In this document: in pieces, positions 30,922 through 39,573 of the stretch | How the letters are laid out: each line of letters starts with the position of its first letter | Position numbering within the stretch: the stretch's first letter is position 1 | NCBI GenBank assembly: GCA_016928915.1 | Contig: JAFGJT010000004.1 | Span: forward strand, 1-63,254 | DNA: 63,254 bases | Reading direction: 5' to 3' | Source of the DNA: Candidatus Peregrinibacteria bacterium | GTDB taxonomy: Bacteria; Patescibacteriota; Gracilibacteria; UBA1369; PNNO01 | Position numbers and translations under genes: made by a program | Notes under the pieces: model-generated | The model's database searches: none | The model's input: the letters and a program-made list of their open reading frames with translations, nothing else | What the model was told of the DNA's origin: nothing

Positions 30922-32373
30922 ATGAATAAAAGATTAATTATCATTATCGGAGCAGGTATAATAGGTCTCATTATAATTTTCCTTTTTATGTTTGGCGCCG
31001 GCTGTTTGAGACAAAAGGAAGTTAAAACCGTGCAGAAAGTTGAAACCATTGAAATTACCTATTATAAACTTTTTGATAATTCCGATGTAATAGAGCCTTT
31101 AATTCAGGAATATCAGAGCAAGCATTCAAATGTTAAGATAAAATACCGTAAATTCACCAATCCGGATGAATATTTCGATCTTATACTTAATGAACTTGCA
31201 GAAGGCGAGGGGCCTGATATTTTTTCGGTTCCCAATACCTGGTTTGTAAAGAATTATAAAAAGATTTCTCCAGCCCCCCTTGATTTAATTCCGCCCAAAG
31301 TTTTTGAAGATACTTTTGTCGCTGTAACCGCCAAGGATTTAATAAGAACCGATCCTTTAACAGGCGCAAGCGCCGTATATGGTCTGCCAATGACTGTTGA
31401 TACACTGGCTTTGTATTATAACAAAGATCATTTTGACGATAAAATCCCTGAAAGAGGAAAACCTTCAACAACATGGGAGGGGATTAAGGAAGATGTATTT
31501 AAGCTCACAAAAAAAGATAATAGTTTCGAACGTTTTGAAGTTGCGGGCATTGCAATGGGTTATGCTGACAATATTTCACGCGCTTCTGATATATTAATGA
31601 TGCTTATTATTCAAATGGGAGGAAATTTTTATGACGCTAATTATGCAAAAGCTATTTTTGCCAACAGCCAGGGCGTTTCGAGCGACGGAATAACGTTAAA
31701 ACCCGGAGAGCAAGCCCTTGAACTTTATACAAGCTTTGCAAACCCCTCAAATAAAAATTATTCATGGAATAATTATCTTGCTGATTCAAACTCCGCGACA
31801 AAAGAAATAACAACTTTCGCCCGCGGGAAAGTGTCTATGATTATTGGATATTCTTATATGTACGAACAGATAATGAATGAGATTGACGCGTTGAAAAATA
31901 AAGGCCTGGATACTGTAAATAAAAACAGTGTGAAAGTTGCAATAATTCCGCAGACCAGGGATCCGTCACTCGCAACAACTAAACGCGATGCGTACGCCTA
32001 TTATTATGTTGAAACAGTACCCAGAACATCTGAAAATTCCAGATATGCGTGGGATTTCCTTAATTTTATCACAACAAAAGAATCACTTGAGCATTATTAT
32101 ACTCAAACTCATAAGCCTACGAGCCGAAGGGATATGATAGAGCAGCAAAAAAACGATCCTGTGTACGGGGTCTTTGCTGAACAGATCGGGTTTGCTGAAA
32201 GCATACCGGTTTATGATGAAAATACTTACAAAAATTCATTTTTAAAAGCTATAAACGCAGTTCTCGCCACAAAAAAGCCTGAAGATGCAATGAAGATTGC
32301 ACAGGACGAAATAAATGCTATTCTACCTAGTGGCGGATTACTCCCGCAGGTAACTGTAACAGCTGAACAATAA
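30922..32373 (+). CDS. Extracellular solute-binding protein, family 1 (sugar-type), probable lipoprotein
   Basis: 483 residues. The N-terminal hydrophobic stretch (about 4-26) ends in FGAGC, an imperfect lipobox that could give a lipid-anchored Cys28. The mature part looks like a MalE-type binding protein: 'PLIQEYQSKHSNVKIKYRKF', 'GPDIFSVPNTWF', 'YGLPMTVDTLALYYNKD' and 'FARGKVSMIIGYSY'. No ABC permease is nearby. The stop overlaps the ATG of the O-antigen ligase gene (TAATG), implying coupled translation. Confidence 0.85.
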   Translation: MNKRLIIIIGAGIIGLIIIFLFMFGAGCLRQKEVKTVQKVETIEITYYKLFDNSDVIEPLIQEYQSKHSNVKIKYRKFTNPDEYFDLILNELAEGEGPDIFSVPNTWFVKNYKKISPAPLDLIPPKVFEDTFVAVTAKDLIRTDPLTGASAVYGLPMTVDTLALYYNKDHFDDKIPERGKPSTTWEGIKEDVFKLTKKDNSFERFEVAGIAMGYADNISRASDILMMLIIQMGGNFYDANYAKAIFANSQGVSSDGITLKPGEQALELYTSFANPSNKNYSWNNYLADSNSATKEITTFARGKVSMIIGYSYMYEQIMNEIDALKNKGLDTVNKNSVKVAIIPQTRDPSLATTKRDAYAYYYVETVPRTSENSRYAWDFLNFITTKESLEHYYTQTHKPTSRRDMIEQQKNDPVYGVFAEQIGFAESIPVYDENTYKNSFLKAINAVLATKKPEDAMKIAQDEINAILPSGGLLPQVTVTAEQ

Positions 32374-33683
32374 TGAAATTAAATCCCGGAAAGCTTCGTT
32401 TTGCGACGCTGGCAAAATTCTTTTTTTACACATTCGTTTTTTTTCTTCCTTTCAATATTAATTTAATTATTTATACTGCGCCGGTTTTTTCTACCGGAAT
32501 TTTTAATCCTTATTCCTCGTTTTTTATTTATATTGCCGATTTTTTTCTAATATTTGCTTTGTTGTTTTGGGCGGTTGCCATCTTTAAAAAGGAATACAAC
32601 GAAGAAATCAGGTACGGGAACCCTTTTGTTTTCATGTTGTTGATTTTACTTGTTGTGGCGGCTGAAATTTCGGTTTTTTTCGCAAGAGACAACATACTTG
32701 CAATACTAACTGTCATTCGTCTTTTTGAATTTGGAATCGTTTATTTTATCATTCAGAATAAAATTGTTTCTTTGCAGACTGTAATAAATGTTTTTATTGC
32801 TTCCGTTTCGCTGCAGGCCTTGATCGCAATAATGCAGTTTTTACTCCAGGGTTCTTTAAATCTTCAGTTTTTAGGCGAATCCGTTGTTTCTCCTCAAACA
32901 TACGGAGCAGCTAAAATGGCCGTTGCCGACGACGCTGTGATGCGGCCATACGGCACATTCCCGCATACCAACATTTTGGCCGGCTATCTTGTTATGGCCA
33001 TATTGTTTACTTTTTATAAACTTCTTAAAAAGGAAACTATTGTTTTTCCTCTTCTTCTGCTGCAGATTGGTGCGCTTATTTTAACTTTTTCCAGGACAGC
33101 TCTGTTAGCATTGATTATTGCCTGGTTTATTTATATTTCAGTCAAAAACACAAAAATCCCCTATAAATTAATTTTGTTAATTTTAACATGTATTTTGCTG
33201 TTTATTGTTGTATTTAATCTGGAGAATTTGATTTATTCAAGGCTGATTTTTAATGATATCAGCAATTTAAATGAACGGGTATTTTATTTTAATTTAGGCA
33301 AAGCAATATTATTTGCAGCTCCCTTTGGTATCGGGATCGGAAATTTTACACTTGTTATGCAAAATTTTACGAATGCCAAGATCGCACCATGGGATTTTCA
33401 GCCTGTTCATAATATTTATATGTTAATGGTCAATGAAATCGGCATACCCGGACTTGTGGTTTTTAGTGCTGCCATTATTACATTCGGCATCTATTTGTTT
33501 CGCAAAATTAAAAAAACACATTCTTTTCAGAAACAGTTGAATGTCATACTTTTATGCAGCCTTGGAGCATATATTGTGCTCGGAATGTTCGATCATTATT
33601 TGTTTTCTTTATACCAGGGGCTGGTTTTAACTTTTTTGCTTTTTGGTATTTATGGAAGATCGCTTACCGAAGAAAACCATTAA
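32373..33683 (+). CDS. O-antigen ligase family (Wzy_C) polytopic membrane protein
   Basis: 436 residues with about ten to twelve hydrophobic helices. The Wzy_C region includes 'RPYGTFPHTNILAGYLVMAILF', 'LTFSRTALLALIIAWF' with the conserved Arg, and the periplasmic loop 'PWDFQPVHNIYMLMVNEIGIPGLVVF' with HN. Family members polymerise or ligate surface polysaccharide. Together with the WecG/TagA-type enzyme at 38.1 kb and the glycosyltransferase at 56.9 kb it fits a glycosylated surface layer. It overlaps fmt (convergent) by 20 nt. Confidence 0.87.
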   Translation: MKLNPGKLRFATLAKFFFYTFVFFLPFNINLIIYTAPVFSTGIFNPYSSFFIYIADFFLIFALLFWAVAIFKKEYNEEIRYGNPFVFMLLILLVVAAEISVFFARDNILAILTVIRLFEFGIVYFIIQNKIVSLQTVINVFIASVSLQALIAIMQFLLQGSLNLQFLGESVVSPQTYGAAKMAVADDAVMRPYGTFPHTNILAGYLVMAILFTFYKLLKKETIVFPLLLLQIGALILTFSRTALLALIIAWFIYISVKNTKIPYKLILLILTCILLFIVVFNLENLIYSRLIFNDISNLNERVFYFNLGKAILFAAPFGIGIGNFTLVMQNFTNAKIAPWDFQPVHNIYMLMVNEIGIPGLVVFSAAIITFGIYLFRKIKKTHSFQKQLNVILLCSLGAYIVLGMFDHYLFSLYQGLVLTFLLFGIYGRSLTEENH

Positions 33684-34578
33684 TAAAATCCTGGGCAGCC
33701 AGTACTTTTTTGCCTTCGGGTTGTATCGTGTAAATAATCAGCGCTCCGTTTTTTGTTCCAAGGTATAAGTTTTTATTGACCGCTTTAAGGTTGCCGGGAT
33801 TTACATCAACTTTATCGTTTGTAATTTCCGCATTAATTATTTTTATTTTTTTATTGTTAAAATTAATATAGATACCCGGCCACGGCGTATAGGCTCTAAG
33901 CTTATTTAAAATGTTTTCGGAAGATTCGTTTTGCGCATCCAGCAATGAATCTTTTTTTGATATTTTTTTACAGTAAGTTGCTTTTGAATCATTTTGCGGA
34001 ATGGGCTCAAGTACATGATTTTGAATATCTTTAAGAACGGATGGCAGCATTACGGCTCCGGTTTTTGCCAGCTTTGCAGATAAAGTCGTAAAATTATCTT
34101 CTTTGTTAATCGCTTCCCGTTTTAATAAATAAACATCCCCAGTGTCTAATTCTTTAGAAATTTTCATAAAACTTATTCCGGTTTCTTTATCGCCGTTTAA
34201 CAGTGCTGTTTGTATTGGAGAGGCACCACGGTATCTGGGAAGCAGTGATCCGTGAACATTAACTGCCCCATATTTTGGTATATCCAGATATTCCGTTGGT
34301 ATAATTTTACCGTAGGCAACAACAACAAAAAAGTCAGCTTTAAGTGCTTTTATTAAATTAAAGAAATCGGGGTTGTTTTTAAGTTTTTGAGGCTGCAGGA
34401 CGGTTAAATTAAGTTTTGCAGCTTCGGTCTTAACAGGAGATTGAGTTAATATTTGTTTTCTTCCGATTTTTTTATCAGGCTGACAAACAACAGCAAGTAT
34501 TTCAATATCTTTATCTCCATGCAGTGTTTTTAAAAACGGTACCGCAAAATCCGGTGTTCCAAAGAAGACTGTTTTCAT
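33664..34578 (-). CDS. fmt: Methionyl-tRNA formyltransferase
   Basis: About 304 residues from the ATG whose product starts MKTVFFGTPDFAVPFL; another ATG at 34596 would add six residues, but family starts favour 34578. It formylates initiator Met-tRNA with 10-formyl-THF. Seen: 'VHGSLLPRYRGASPIQTALLNGD' with catalytic residues and the 'TGDVYLL' segment. No def gene sits next to it, unlike many bacteria. Confidence 0.96.
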   Translation of the reverse strand: MKTVFFGTPDFAVPFLKTLHGDKDIEILAVVCQPDKKIGRKQILTQSPVKTEAAKLNLTVLQPQKLKNNPDFFNLIKALKADFFVVVAYGKIIPTEYLDIPKYGAVNVHGSLLPRYRGASPIQTALLNGDKETGISFMKISKELDTGDVYLLKREAINKEDNFTTLSAKLAKTGAVMLPSVLKDIQNHVLEPIPQNDSKATYCKKISKKDSLLDAQNESSENILNKLRAYTPWPGIYINFNNKKIKIINAEITNDKVDVNPGNLKAVNKNLYLGTKNGALIIYTIQPEGKKVLAAQDFINGFLR

Positions 34579-34668
34579 TTTAAGTTTATTAATCATTTTT
34601 TATATTATAATCAGGACTTTTCATATTTATCAAATCGCGCTACTATACTTACAGTAATAATCTTGAAT

Positions 34669-35295
34669 ATGTCATCATTGCGAAGTTATTTATTTTCGGA
34701 TTATCTTGAGGAAAACGAACAGATTATGTTTGTATCCCATAGGCATATTATAGTATTATTCAGGGATTTTTTACGAATTTTTGCGGTTCATTTTGGTATT
34801 GCTCTTTTTGTATGGTTTTTGTTTCCACAGATTTTATGGATTTGTATTGCATGGTGTGCAATAGGGTTTGTTCGTTTTTTGCTGGTTTTGCAGGACTGGT
34901 ATTATGATGCATGGCTGATTACAAATATGGGGATAGTCGGTGTTCAGTGGACAGGTTATTTTAACAGGACATCCACACGAGTTGAATATGCGTCAATTGA
35001 AGGCGTGAGCTATAATATTAAAGGTTTTTTACCTACGGTTTTAAACTATGGGAATGTGACTCTTGCAAAGCTGGGCGGACCATCAACCGTAACTTTAAAA
35101 GACGCTTATAATCCAAAGAAAGTTGAAAAGAATATTTTGCAGTTCCAGGAAGAATTTTTAACCACTAAAAACTTTAAAGATCAGGAGGTTTTAAAGGCCC
35201 TTCTTTCGGATCTTGTTGCCGACCATGTAAAAAAACACGGTCTTCCGCAGGCAATGCAGGAAGACATCACAATAAATACTGTTAAAAAGAAATAG
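34669..35295 (+). CDS. Membrane protein with bacterial PH domain (YdbS/bPH2-like)
   Basis: About 208 residues from ATG 34669 (a TTG at 34663 is the alternative). Two membrane helices (about 38-75) follow a cytoplasmic start 'YLEENEQIMFVSHRH'. Then a PH-like beta region has 'ydawlITNmgIVgVqW.GYFNRTstRVEYASIEGV' and 'YGNVTLAKLGGPSTVTLKDAYNPKKV'. Function of this family is unknown. The next gene starts 2 nt later, and both it and coaE are in one tightly packed run. Confidence 0.8.
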   Translation: MSSLRSYLFSDYLEENEQIMFVSHRHIIVLFRDFLRIFAVHFGIALFVWFLFPQILWICIAWCAIGFVRFLLVLQDWYYDAWLITNMGIVGVQWTGYFNRTSTRVEYASIEGVSYNIKGFLPTVLNYGNVTLAKLGGPSTVTLKDAYNPKKVEKNILQFQEEFLTTKNFKDQEVLKALLSDLVADHVKKHGLPQAMQEDITINTVKKK

Positions 35296-35297
35296 AA

Positions 35298-35711
35298 ATG
35301 GAGATAACATTAATTTTTCTGATTATATTTTTTATTTTGGCCGTTTTTATATCGATAACGGTTTTTATTTTGGCGACCAAACATAAGGTTACCGAGCGAC
35401 ATAAACGTTTTGTGCGCAAGGAATGGGCAAAAATAATTCAGATTAAAGATTTGAATCCGAATGCAGCTTTAATGGAAGCCGATAAGCTTTTTGACCATCT
35501 TTTAACCCTTTTAGGTTATACCGGCGGTCTTGGTGATAAATTAAAAAAATGCGGTTCTTTATTTCATGATCTGAACGGGCTTTGGCTTGCACATAAAACG
35601 CGTAATAAAATTGCCCATGAAATAGGTTTTAAATTAAATGTAAAAGAATGCGACAGCCTTCTTAAAAAATTCAAACATGCTTTTCATGACTTAGGCGTAA
35701 CTTTTAAATGA
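35298..35711 (+). CDS. Membrane-anchored small protein with HEPN-like RX4H motif
   Basis: 137 residues. One N-terminal membrane helix (about 5-27) is followed by a cytoplasmic helical domain ('ALMEADKLFDHLLTLLGYTGGLGDKLKK') ending in HKTRNKIAHEIG. Here R102 and H107 form RX4H, the signature of HEPN folds. HEPN proteins are often RNases or toxins, but related 'R-N-x-x-A-H-E' domains also occur in non-catalytic helical proteins. No nucleotidyltransferase antitoxin is adjacent. Its stop overlaps the coaE start (ATGA). The role is open. Confidence 0.7.
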   Translation: MEITLIFLIIFFILAVFISITVFILATKHKVTERHKRFVRKEWAKIIQIKDLNPNAALMEADKLFDHLLTLLGYTGGLGDKLKKCGSLFHDLNGLWLAHKTRNKIAHEIGFKLNVKECDSLLKKFKHAFHDLGVTFK

Positions 35712-36316
35712 TTAAAACTAAATCAAAAATCATAGCTGTGTCAGGTTATTTAGGATCAGGAAAATCAACTGTTCTAAACATATTGGATAAAAAAGGTTTT
35801 GATACGGTCGATGCGGATCGGATTGTGCATTTTCTTTATGAACGCGGCAGAGACGGATATAGAAAAATCAACGATTTTTTCGGCGAGGAATATATTTTAA
35901 AGAGCGGTAAAGTAAACCGCAAGAAATTAGGCAGGGTTGTTTTTACAAATACAACAAAACTTCAGATTTTGGAAAAACTTATTCACCCCCTTGTATACAA
36001 CGAAATCAATAAGATATTGGACAAAAACAAATCAAAGTTTACTTTTATTGAAGCCGTAAGTTTAAATGAAAAAAAACTGATTTCGCCCGTTCAATACAGT
36101 ATTTGGATTGATGTGGATAAAAAAACCGGATATAAAAGATTTTGTAAAAAACGCAGGATTTCCTACAATGAGTATGAACAAATAATCAAATATCAGAAAA
36201 AACCGGATAAAATTGATTTTAAAATAGTTAACAACGGCACAAAAACCGCACTTAAAAAACAGGTTGATAATTTATTAAAAAAGCTATCATTATGTCCAAA
36301 TACGAAGCGATCATAG
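35708..36316 (+). CDS. coaE: Dephospho-CoA kinase-like protein
   Basis: 202 residues. P-loop GYLGSGKST (residues 13-21), 'GFDTVDADRIVHFLYERG', 'NRKKLGRVVFTNTTKLQILEKLIHPLVYNEI'. The order and spacing match CoaE, last step of CoA synthesis. The usual GGIGSGKS is GYLGSGKS here, a mild divergence. It overlaps gatB by 25 nt. Other CoA genes are not in the window, so a salvage role or another substrate is possible. Confidence 0.82.
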   Translation: MIKTKSKIIAVSGYLGSGKSTVLNILDKKGFDTVDADRIVHFLYERGRDGYRKINDFFGEEYILKSGKVNRKKLGRVVFTNTTKLQILEKLIHPLVYNEINKILDKNKSKFTFIEAVSLNEKKLISPVQYSIWIDVDKKTGYKRFCKKRRISYNEYEQIIKYQKKPDKIDFKIVNNGTKTALKKQVDNLLKKLSLCPNTKRS

Positions 36317-37725
36317 GTCTTGAAATGCATGCACAAATATCTACAAAAACAAAAATGTTTTGCAGATGCTCAACTGATTCTTTTGATAAAGAACCAAACT
36401 TGAACGTGTGTGAGATTTGTATGGGATTCCCCGGCCAGCTGCCGGTAATTAATAGAGAAGCAGTAAGAAAGGGGATTGTTGCTGCGCTTGCATTGAATTG
36501 TAAAATACCCGAATTTTGCAAATTTGACCGCAAGAATTATTTTTATCCGGACCTGCCCAAGGGTTATCAAATTTCTCAGTTTGACAAACCGCTTTCTGTA
36601 AACGGTCATATTGAAATTGAACTTCCTGACGGCAAAATGAAAAGTATTAATATAACCCGACTTCATCTTGAAGATGATGCGGGTAAGTTAACACATATTC
36701 CCGGAGGGACTTTGTGTGATTACAATAGAACAGGGGAGCCATTAATGGAGATAGTATCTGAACCCGACATGAGGAGCGCCGAAGAAGCTGTAGCCTATGC
36801 CAGGGAAATCCAGAATATTTTAAGGTATTGCGGAGCTTCGGATGCTGATATGGAAAAAGGGATGATGCGATTTGATGCCAGCGTATCGGTTCGTGAAAAA
36901 GGTGAAAAAAAACTTAATCATCGTGCTGAAATTAAAAATTTGAATTCTTTTAGGTCATTGGGAGCGGCAATCGCATACGAAATTGACCGTCAGATAACCC
37001 TTGCCGAAGAAGACCAACCTTTAAAAACAGATGTTACCATGGGCTGGACCGATGATGGCGGGAAAACGTATTTTCTGCGTGAAAAAGAAGGTTCCGATGA
37101 TTACAGGTATTTCCCCGAGCCGGATCTCCCGCCGCTTGTAACAACAAAAGAAGATTTGGAGGAGTTGCGAAAATTAGTGCCCGAAATGCCTCAGCAAAAA
37201 AGAAAAAGATATTCGGAGGAGTGGGGGCTGCTTCCCGATGATATCCGCATTTTAACGGCAGATTTATATACCGCCCAATATTTTGAAAAAGTTGTTAGTT
37301 TGATAACTGATCCAAAAAAAGCGGTTTCTTTTATAAACACCGTTTTATTAAAAAAACTTAACGAAGACCAGATTGCTTTAAAAGATAGTAAGGTTACGGC
37401 AGAGTTGCTGGCGGAATTGATCCAAATGGTTGAAGAAGGAAAAATTTCAAATAATCAGGCAAAAGCCCAGGTATTTGACGAAATGTACAATACCGGAAAG
37501 AATCCGGCAAAGATTGCCGCTGAAAAAGGTTTGGAAGTTGTAAGCGACACATCAAAGATTGAGGCGATCTGTAAACAGATAATCCGGACAAATCAAAATG
37601 TTGTGGATGATTATAAAAACGGCAAAGACAGGGCTTTTGGCTTTCTTGTAGGTCTTGTCATGAAAGAATCTCGAGGTAAGGCCAATCCGCGGATTGTGAA
37701 TGAAATATTGAAAAAGCTTTTGTAA
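36292..37725 (+). CDS. gatB: Asp-tRNA(Asn)/Glu-tRNA(Gln) amidotransferase subunit B
   Basis: 477 residues. The start 'MSKYEAIIGLEMHAQISTKTKMFCRCST' and 'KNYFYPDLPKGYQISQFDKPL' are diagnostic. The C-terminal Yqey-like tail 'GFLVGLVMKESRGKANPRIVNEILKKLL' is intact. GatB binds tRNA and Mg-ATP in the GatCAB complex that makes Gln-tRNA(Gln). gatA and gatC are not in the window. The 25-nt overlap with coaE suggests coupling. Confidence 0.97.
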   Translation: MSKYEAIIGLEMHAQISTKTKMFCRCSTDSFDKEPNLNVCEICMGFPGQLPVINREAVRKGIVAALALNCKIPEFCKFDRKNYFYPDLPKGYQISQFDKPLSVNGHIEIELPDGKMKSINITRLHLEDDAGKLTHIPGGTLCDYNRTGEPLMEIVSEPDMRSAEEAVAYAREIQNILRYCGASDADMEKGMMRFDASVSVREKGEKKLNHRAEIKNLNSFRSLGAAIAYEIDRQITLAEEDQPLKTDVTMGWTDDGGKTYFLREKEGSDDYRYFPEPDLPPLVTTKEDLEELRKLVPEMPQQKRKRYSEEWGLLPDDIRILTADLYTAQYFEKVVSLITDPKKAVSFINTVLLKKLNEDQIALKDSKVTAELLAELIQMVEEGKISNNQAKAQVFDEMYNTGKNPAKIAAEKGLEVVSDTSKIEAICKQIIRTNQNVVDDYKNGKDRAFGFLVGLVMKESRGKANPRIVNEILKKLL

Positions 37726-37761
37726 AAGCTTAATATAAAATAGTCTTTTACCTTAAACAAC

Positions 37762-38064
37762 ATGATTAATTCATCACTCGATATTCTGTTTCTTGTACTG
37801 GCTGCGATAATATTGCTTGTCGGCGTTCTTCTGGCCATTGCAATCGTTTATTTGATTATGATTCTGCGCGATGCCAGCAAAGCTTCGTATTTTATACGTG
37901 ATACGGCCAAGCAAATAAATGAGTTTGTTTATAAACCTATTGTTTTGGTCAATTCGCTTCTTGAAAAACTTGCTCCTCTACTGGAGATGGTTAAAAATAA
38001 AGGAGAAGATATGGCTGAAGCTGCGGTAAAAAAATATTCAAAAGGTAAAAAAGGCAAGAAATAG
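37762..38064 (+). CDS. Small single-span membrane protein, Lys-rich tail
   Basis: 100 residues. One long hydrophobic helix (about 8-35), then an amphipathic segment ('DTAKQINEFVYKPIVLVNSLLEKLAPLLEMVK') and a strongly basic C-terminus. The design resembles DUF948/YtxH-like or 'membrane-anchor plus coiled coil' proteins, but I do not recognise a family. It starts 36 nt after gatB. Confidence 0.6.
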   Translation: MINSSLDILFLVLAAIILLVGVLLAIAIVYLIMILRDASKASYFIRDTAKQINEFVYKPIVLVNSLLEKLAPLLEMVKNKGEDMAEAAVKKYSKGKKGKK

Positions 38065-38090
38065 AATTACTGTAATTATAGTAATTTTAT
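38065..38090 (+). terminator. Weak AT-only terminator-like hairpin
   Basis: aattact (38065-38071) pairs with agtaatt (38080-38086), followed by ttat. It lies between two convergent genes separated by 11 nt and extends into the 3' end of the minus-strand gene. Confidence 0.35.
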
Positions 38091-38873
38091 TATTTCTATT
38101 GGGAATTTAATTGTTGCGTTATATATCCTTTTCCAGCGTGTTGGCTCCTGAAAAAGCCTGTAAAGCCATTCAAGACCAATAATCTGCATCCATACAGGCG
38201 CTCTTTTACGTTTTCCGGATATAAAATCGAATGCCCCTCCCACGCCAATGGCAATTTTAACTGTTTTAAGGTTTTTTAAATTTTCATAAATCCACATTTC
38301 CTGTTTTGGAGCCCCAAAAGCAACAAAAAGAATATCTGCTTCCGATTTGTTAATAAGCTGAACAATAGTGTCTTTATCCTTTAATTCCGCGGATCCCGCA
38401 AAAGTTCCCACAATTTTAAGGGCAGGGGATTTTTGCTGGAGTTTTTCTTTGGTTATTTCAGCTATACCGGGCACTGCACCCAGCAGGAAAACTTTATAGG
38501 GAGTTCCGGCCGATCTTTCACATATTTTTTGAATTAAATCGGTGCCGGTTACTCTTTCTTTTAAAACTGTCTTAAATTTCTTGGGATATAACGCTATTAA
38601 AGGAAGATTCAGGATGGCTTTTAATTTTGAATTGTGTTTTTCCATGTTGTAAGCAGCCCAGAGGATGCCAATTCCGTCAGCTATATTCAATAACGAATTG
38701 TTAATAACATTTAAGAATGGGCTGTTTTTTTGAGCTTCCAGCAGCATTTCGGGATTCGGGGTGCAAATATATCCTTTATTGTCTTTATTTAAATATTTAA
38801 ATATTAAATTTAACGCTTCTATCTGCGTAACATTATCAAACATGATATTCATTACATTTATTTTATTTTGCAT
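38076..38873 (-). CDS. WecG/TagA/CpsF-family glycosyltransferase
   Basis: 265 residues. Seen: 'YICTPNPEMLLEAQKN', 'NIADGIGILWAAY', 'VTGTDLIQKICERSA', 'VFLLGAVPGIAEITKEKL', 'DILFVAFGAPKQEMWIYENL' and 'VGGAFDFISGKRKRAPVWMQIIGLEWLYRLFQEP'. These are the conserved blocks of GT26 enzymes that add ManNAc-type sugars to lipid-linked carriers. It suggests a teichoic-acid-like or surface glycan pathway. It overlaps the methyltransferase gene by 16 nt. Confidence 0.93.
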   Translation of the reverse strand: MQNKINVMNIMFDNVTQIEALNLIFKYLNKDNKGYICTPNPEMLLEAQKNSPFLNVINNSLLNIADGIGILWAAYNMEKHNSKLKAILNLPLIALYPKKFKTVLKERVTGTDLIQKICERSAGTPYKVFLLGAVPGIAEITKEKLQQKSPALKIVGTFAGSAELKDKDTIVQLINKSEADILFVAFGAPKQEMWIYENLKNLKTVKIAIGVGGAFDFISGKRKRAPVWMQIIGLEWLYRLFQEPTRWKRIYNATIKFPIEIIKLL

Positions 38874-39532
38874 ACAAGGCAGTGATTATGGTTGCTTGTA
38901 AATTCTAATATTTTAAAGCCGTTTTTAACAAAAAGATTTTTTAATTCTCTCTTATTAAAAGCATGATAGTATCTTAACACTTTTTTATTACCCCAGGGGA
39001 TAAATGTATCATTCCAATTATATTTTCCAAGCTGTATAAAATATTTGAACAATGATTTTAAAATATAGCTAAAATATTTTGGTTGAAATAGATTCCAAAC
39101 AGTAATGATTAAAACTGAATTTGGAGTTAGAAGCCTTTTGATTTCTTGAATACATTTTATGCGCAACTTATTTGAAGGAATGTGATGAAAACTTGCAATG
39201 ATAAACAAAATATCAACTTTAGAAGAGTAGGGGATTGATAAGGCGTTTCCGTATAAAAATTTTGCACTCTTGAATTTTTCTTTTGCAAGTTGAACAAATT
39301 TTTTGTTATTATCTATTCCAACATATTTTAGATTTTTCAAGTCCTTTAAAAGTGGGTATAATCTTCCGTTGCCACAACCAAGATCAAGTATCGTCTGTCC
39401 GTCTTTTAAATATTTTTTAAAACCTTCAAATTCCGGCCAGAGCCACTTTCTTGTTTCTGAAAATTCGTCAGCTATTAGATCATAATCTTGCTCGACTTTT
39501 TTTAATAATTGTTTTGCAGTACTTTCTTTCAT
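38858..39532 (-). CDS. Trm9/ALKBH8-like class I SAM methyltransferase, candidate tRNA wobble-uridine enzyme
   Basis: 224 residues. The N-terminal YDLIADEFSETRKWLWPEF (17-35) and SAM motif I LDLGCGNGRL (49-58) are followed by a class I Rossmann core with FHHIPSNKLR. A C-terminal block contains NDTFIPW (174-180) and RYYHAFNKREL (187-197). The same block order, with YD.IA..FS.TR, D.FVPW and RYYH, marks yeast Trm9 and the ALKBH8 methyltransferase, which turn cm5U34 into mcm5U34 with the partner Trm112. No Trm112-like gene is visible here. The gene is head-to-head with elp3, 41 nt apart, which supports a joint role (inference). Confidence 0.75.
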   Translation of the reverse strand: MKESTAKQLLKKVEQDYDLIADEFSETRKWLWPEFEGFKKYLKDGQTILDLGCGNGRLYPLLKDLKNLKYVGIDNNKKFVQLAKEKFKSAKFLYGNALSIPYSSKVDILFIIASFHHIPSNKLRIKCIQEIKRLLTPNSVLIITVWNLFQPKYFSYILKSLFKYFIQLGKYNWNDTFIPWGNKKVLRYYHAFNKRELKNLFVKNGFKILEFTSNHNHCLVCKIK

Positions 39533-39573
39533 AAGCTAAAATACAGACCTGTTTAAACATACTAAAAACCGAT

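Noticed and set aside
35298-36316. HEPN/MNT toxin-antitoxin pair
   Set aside because: The neighbour is a dephospho-CoA kinase with P-loop, not a minimal nucleotidyltransferase.
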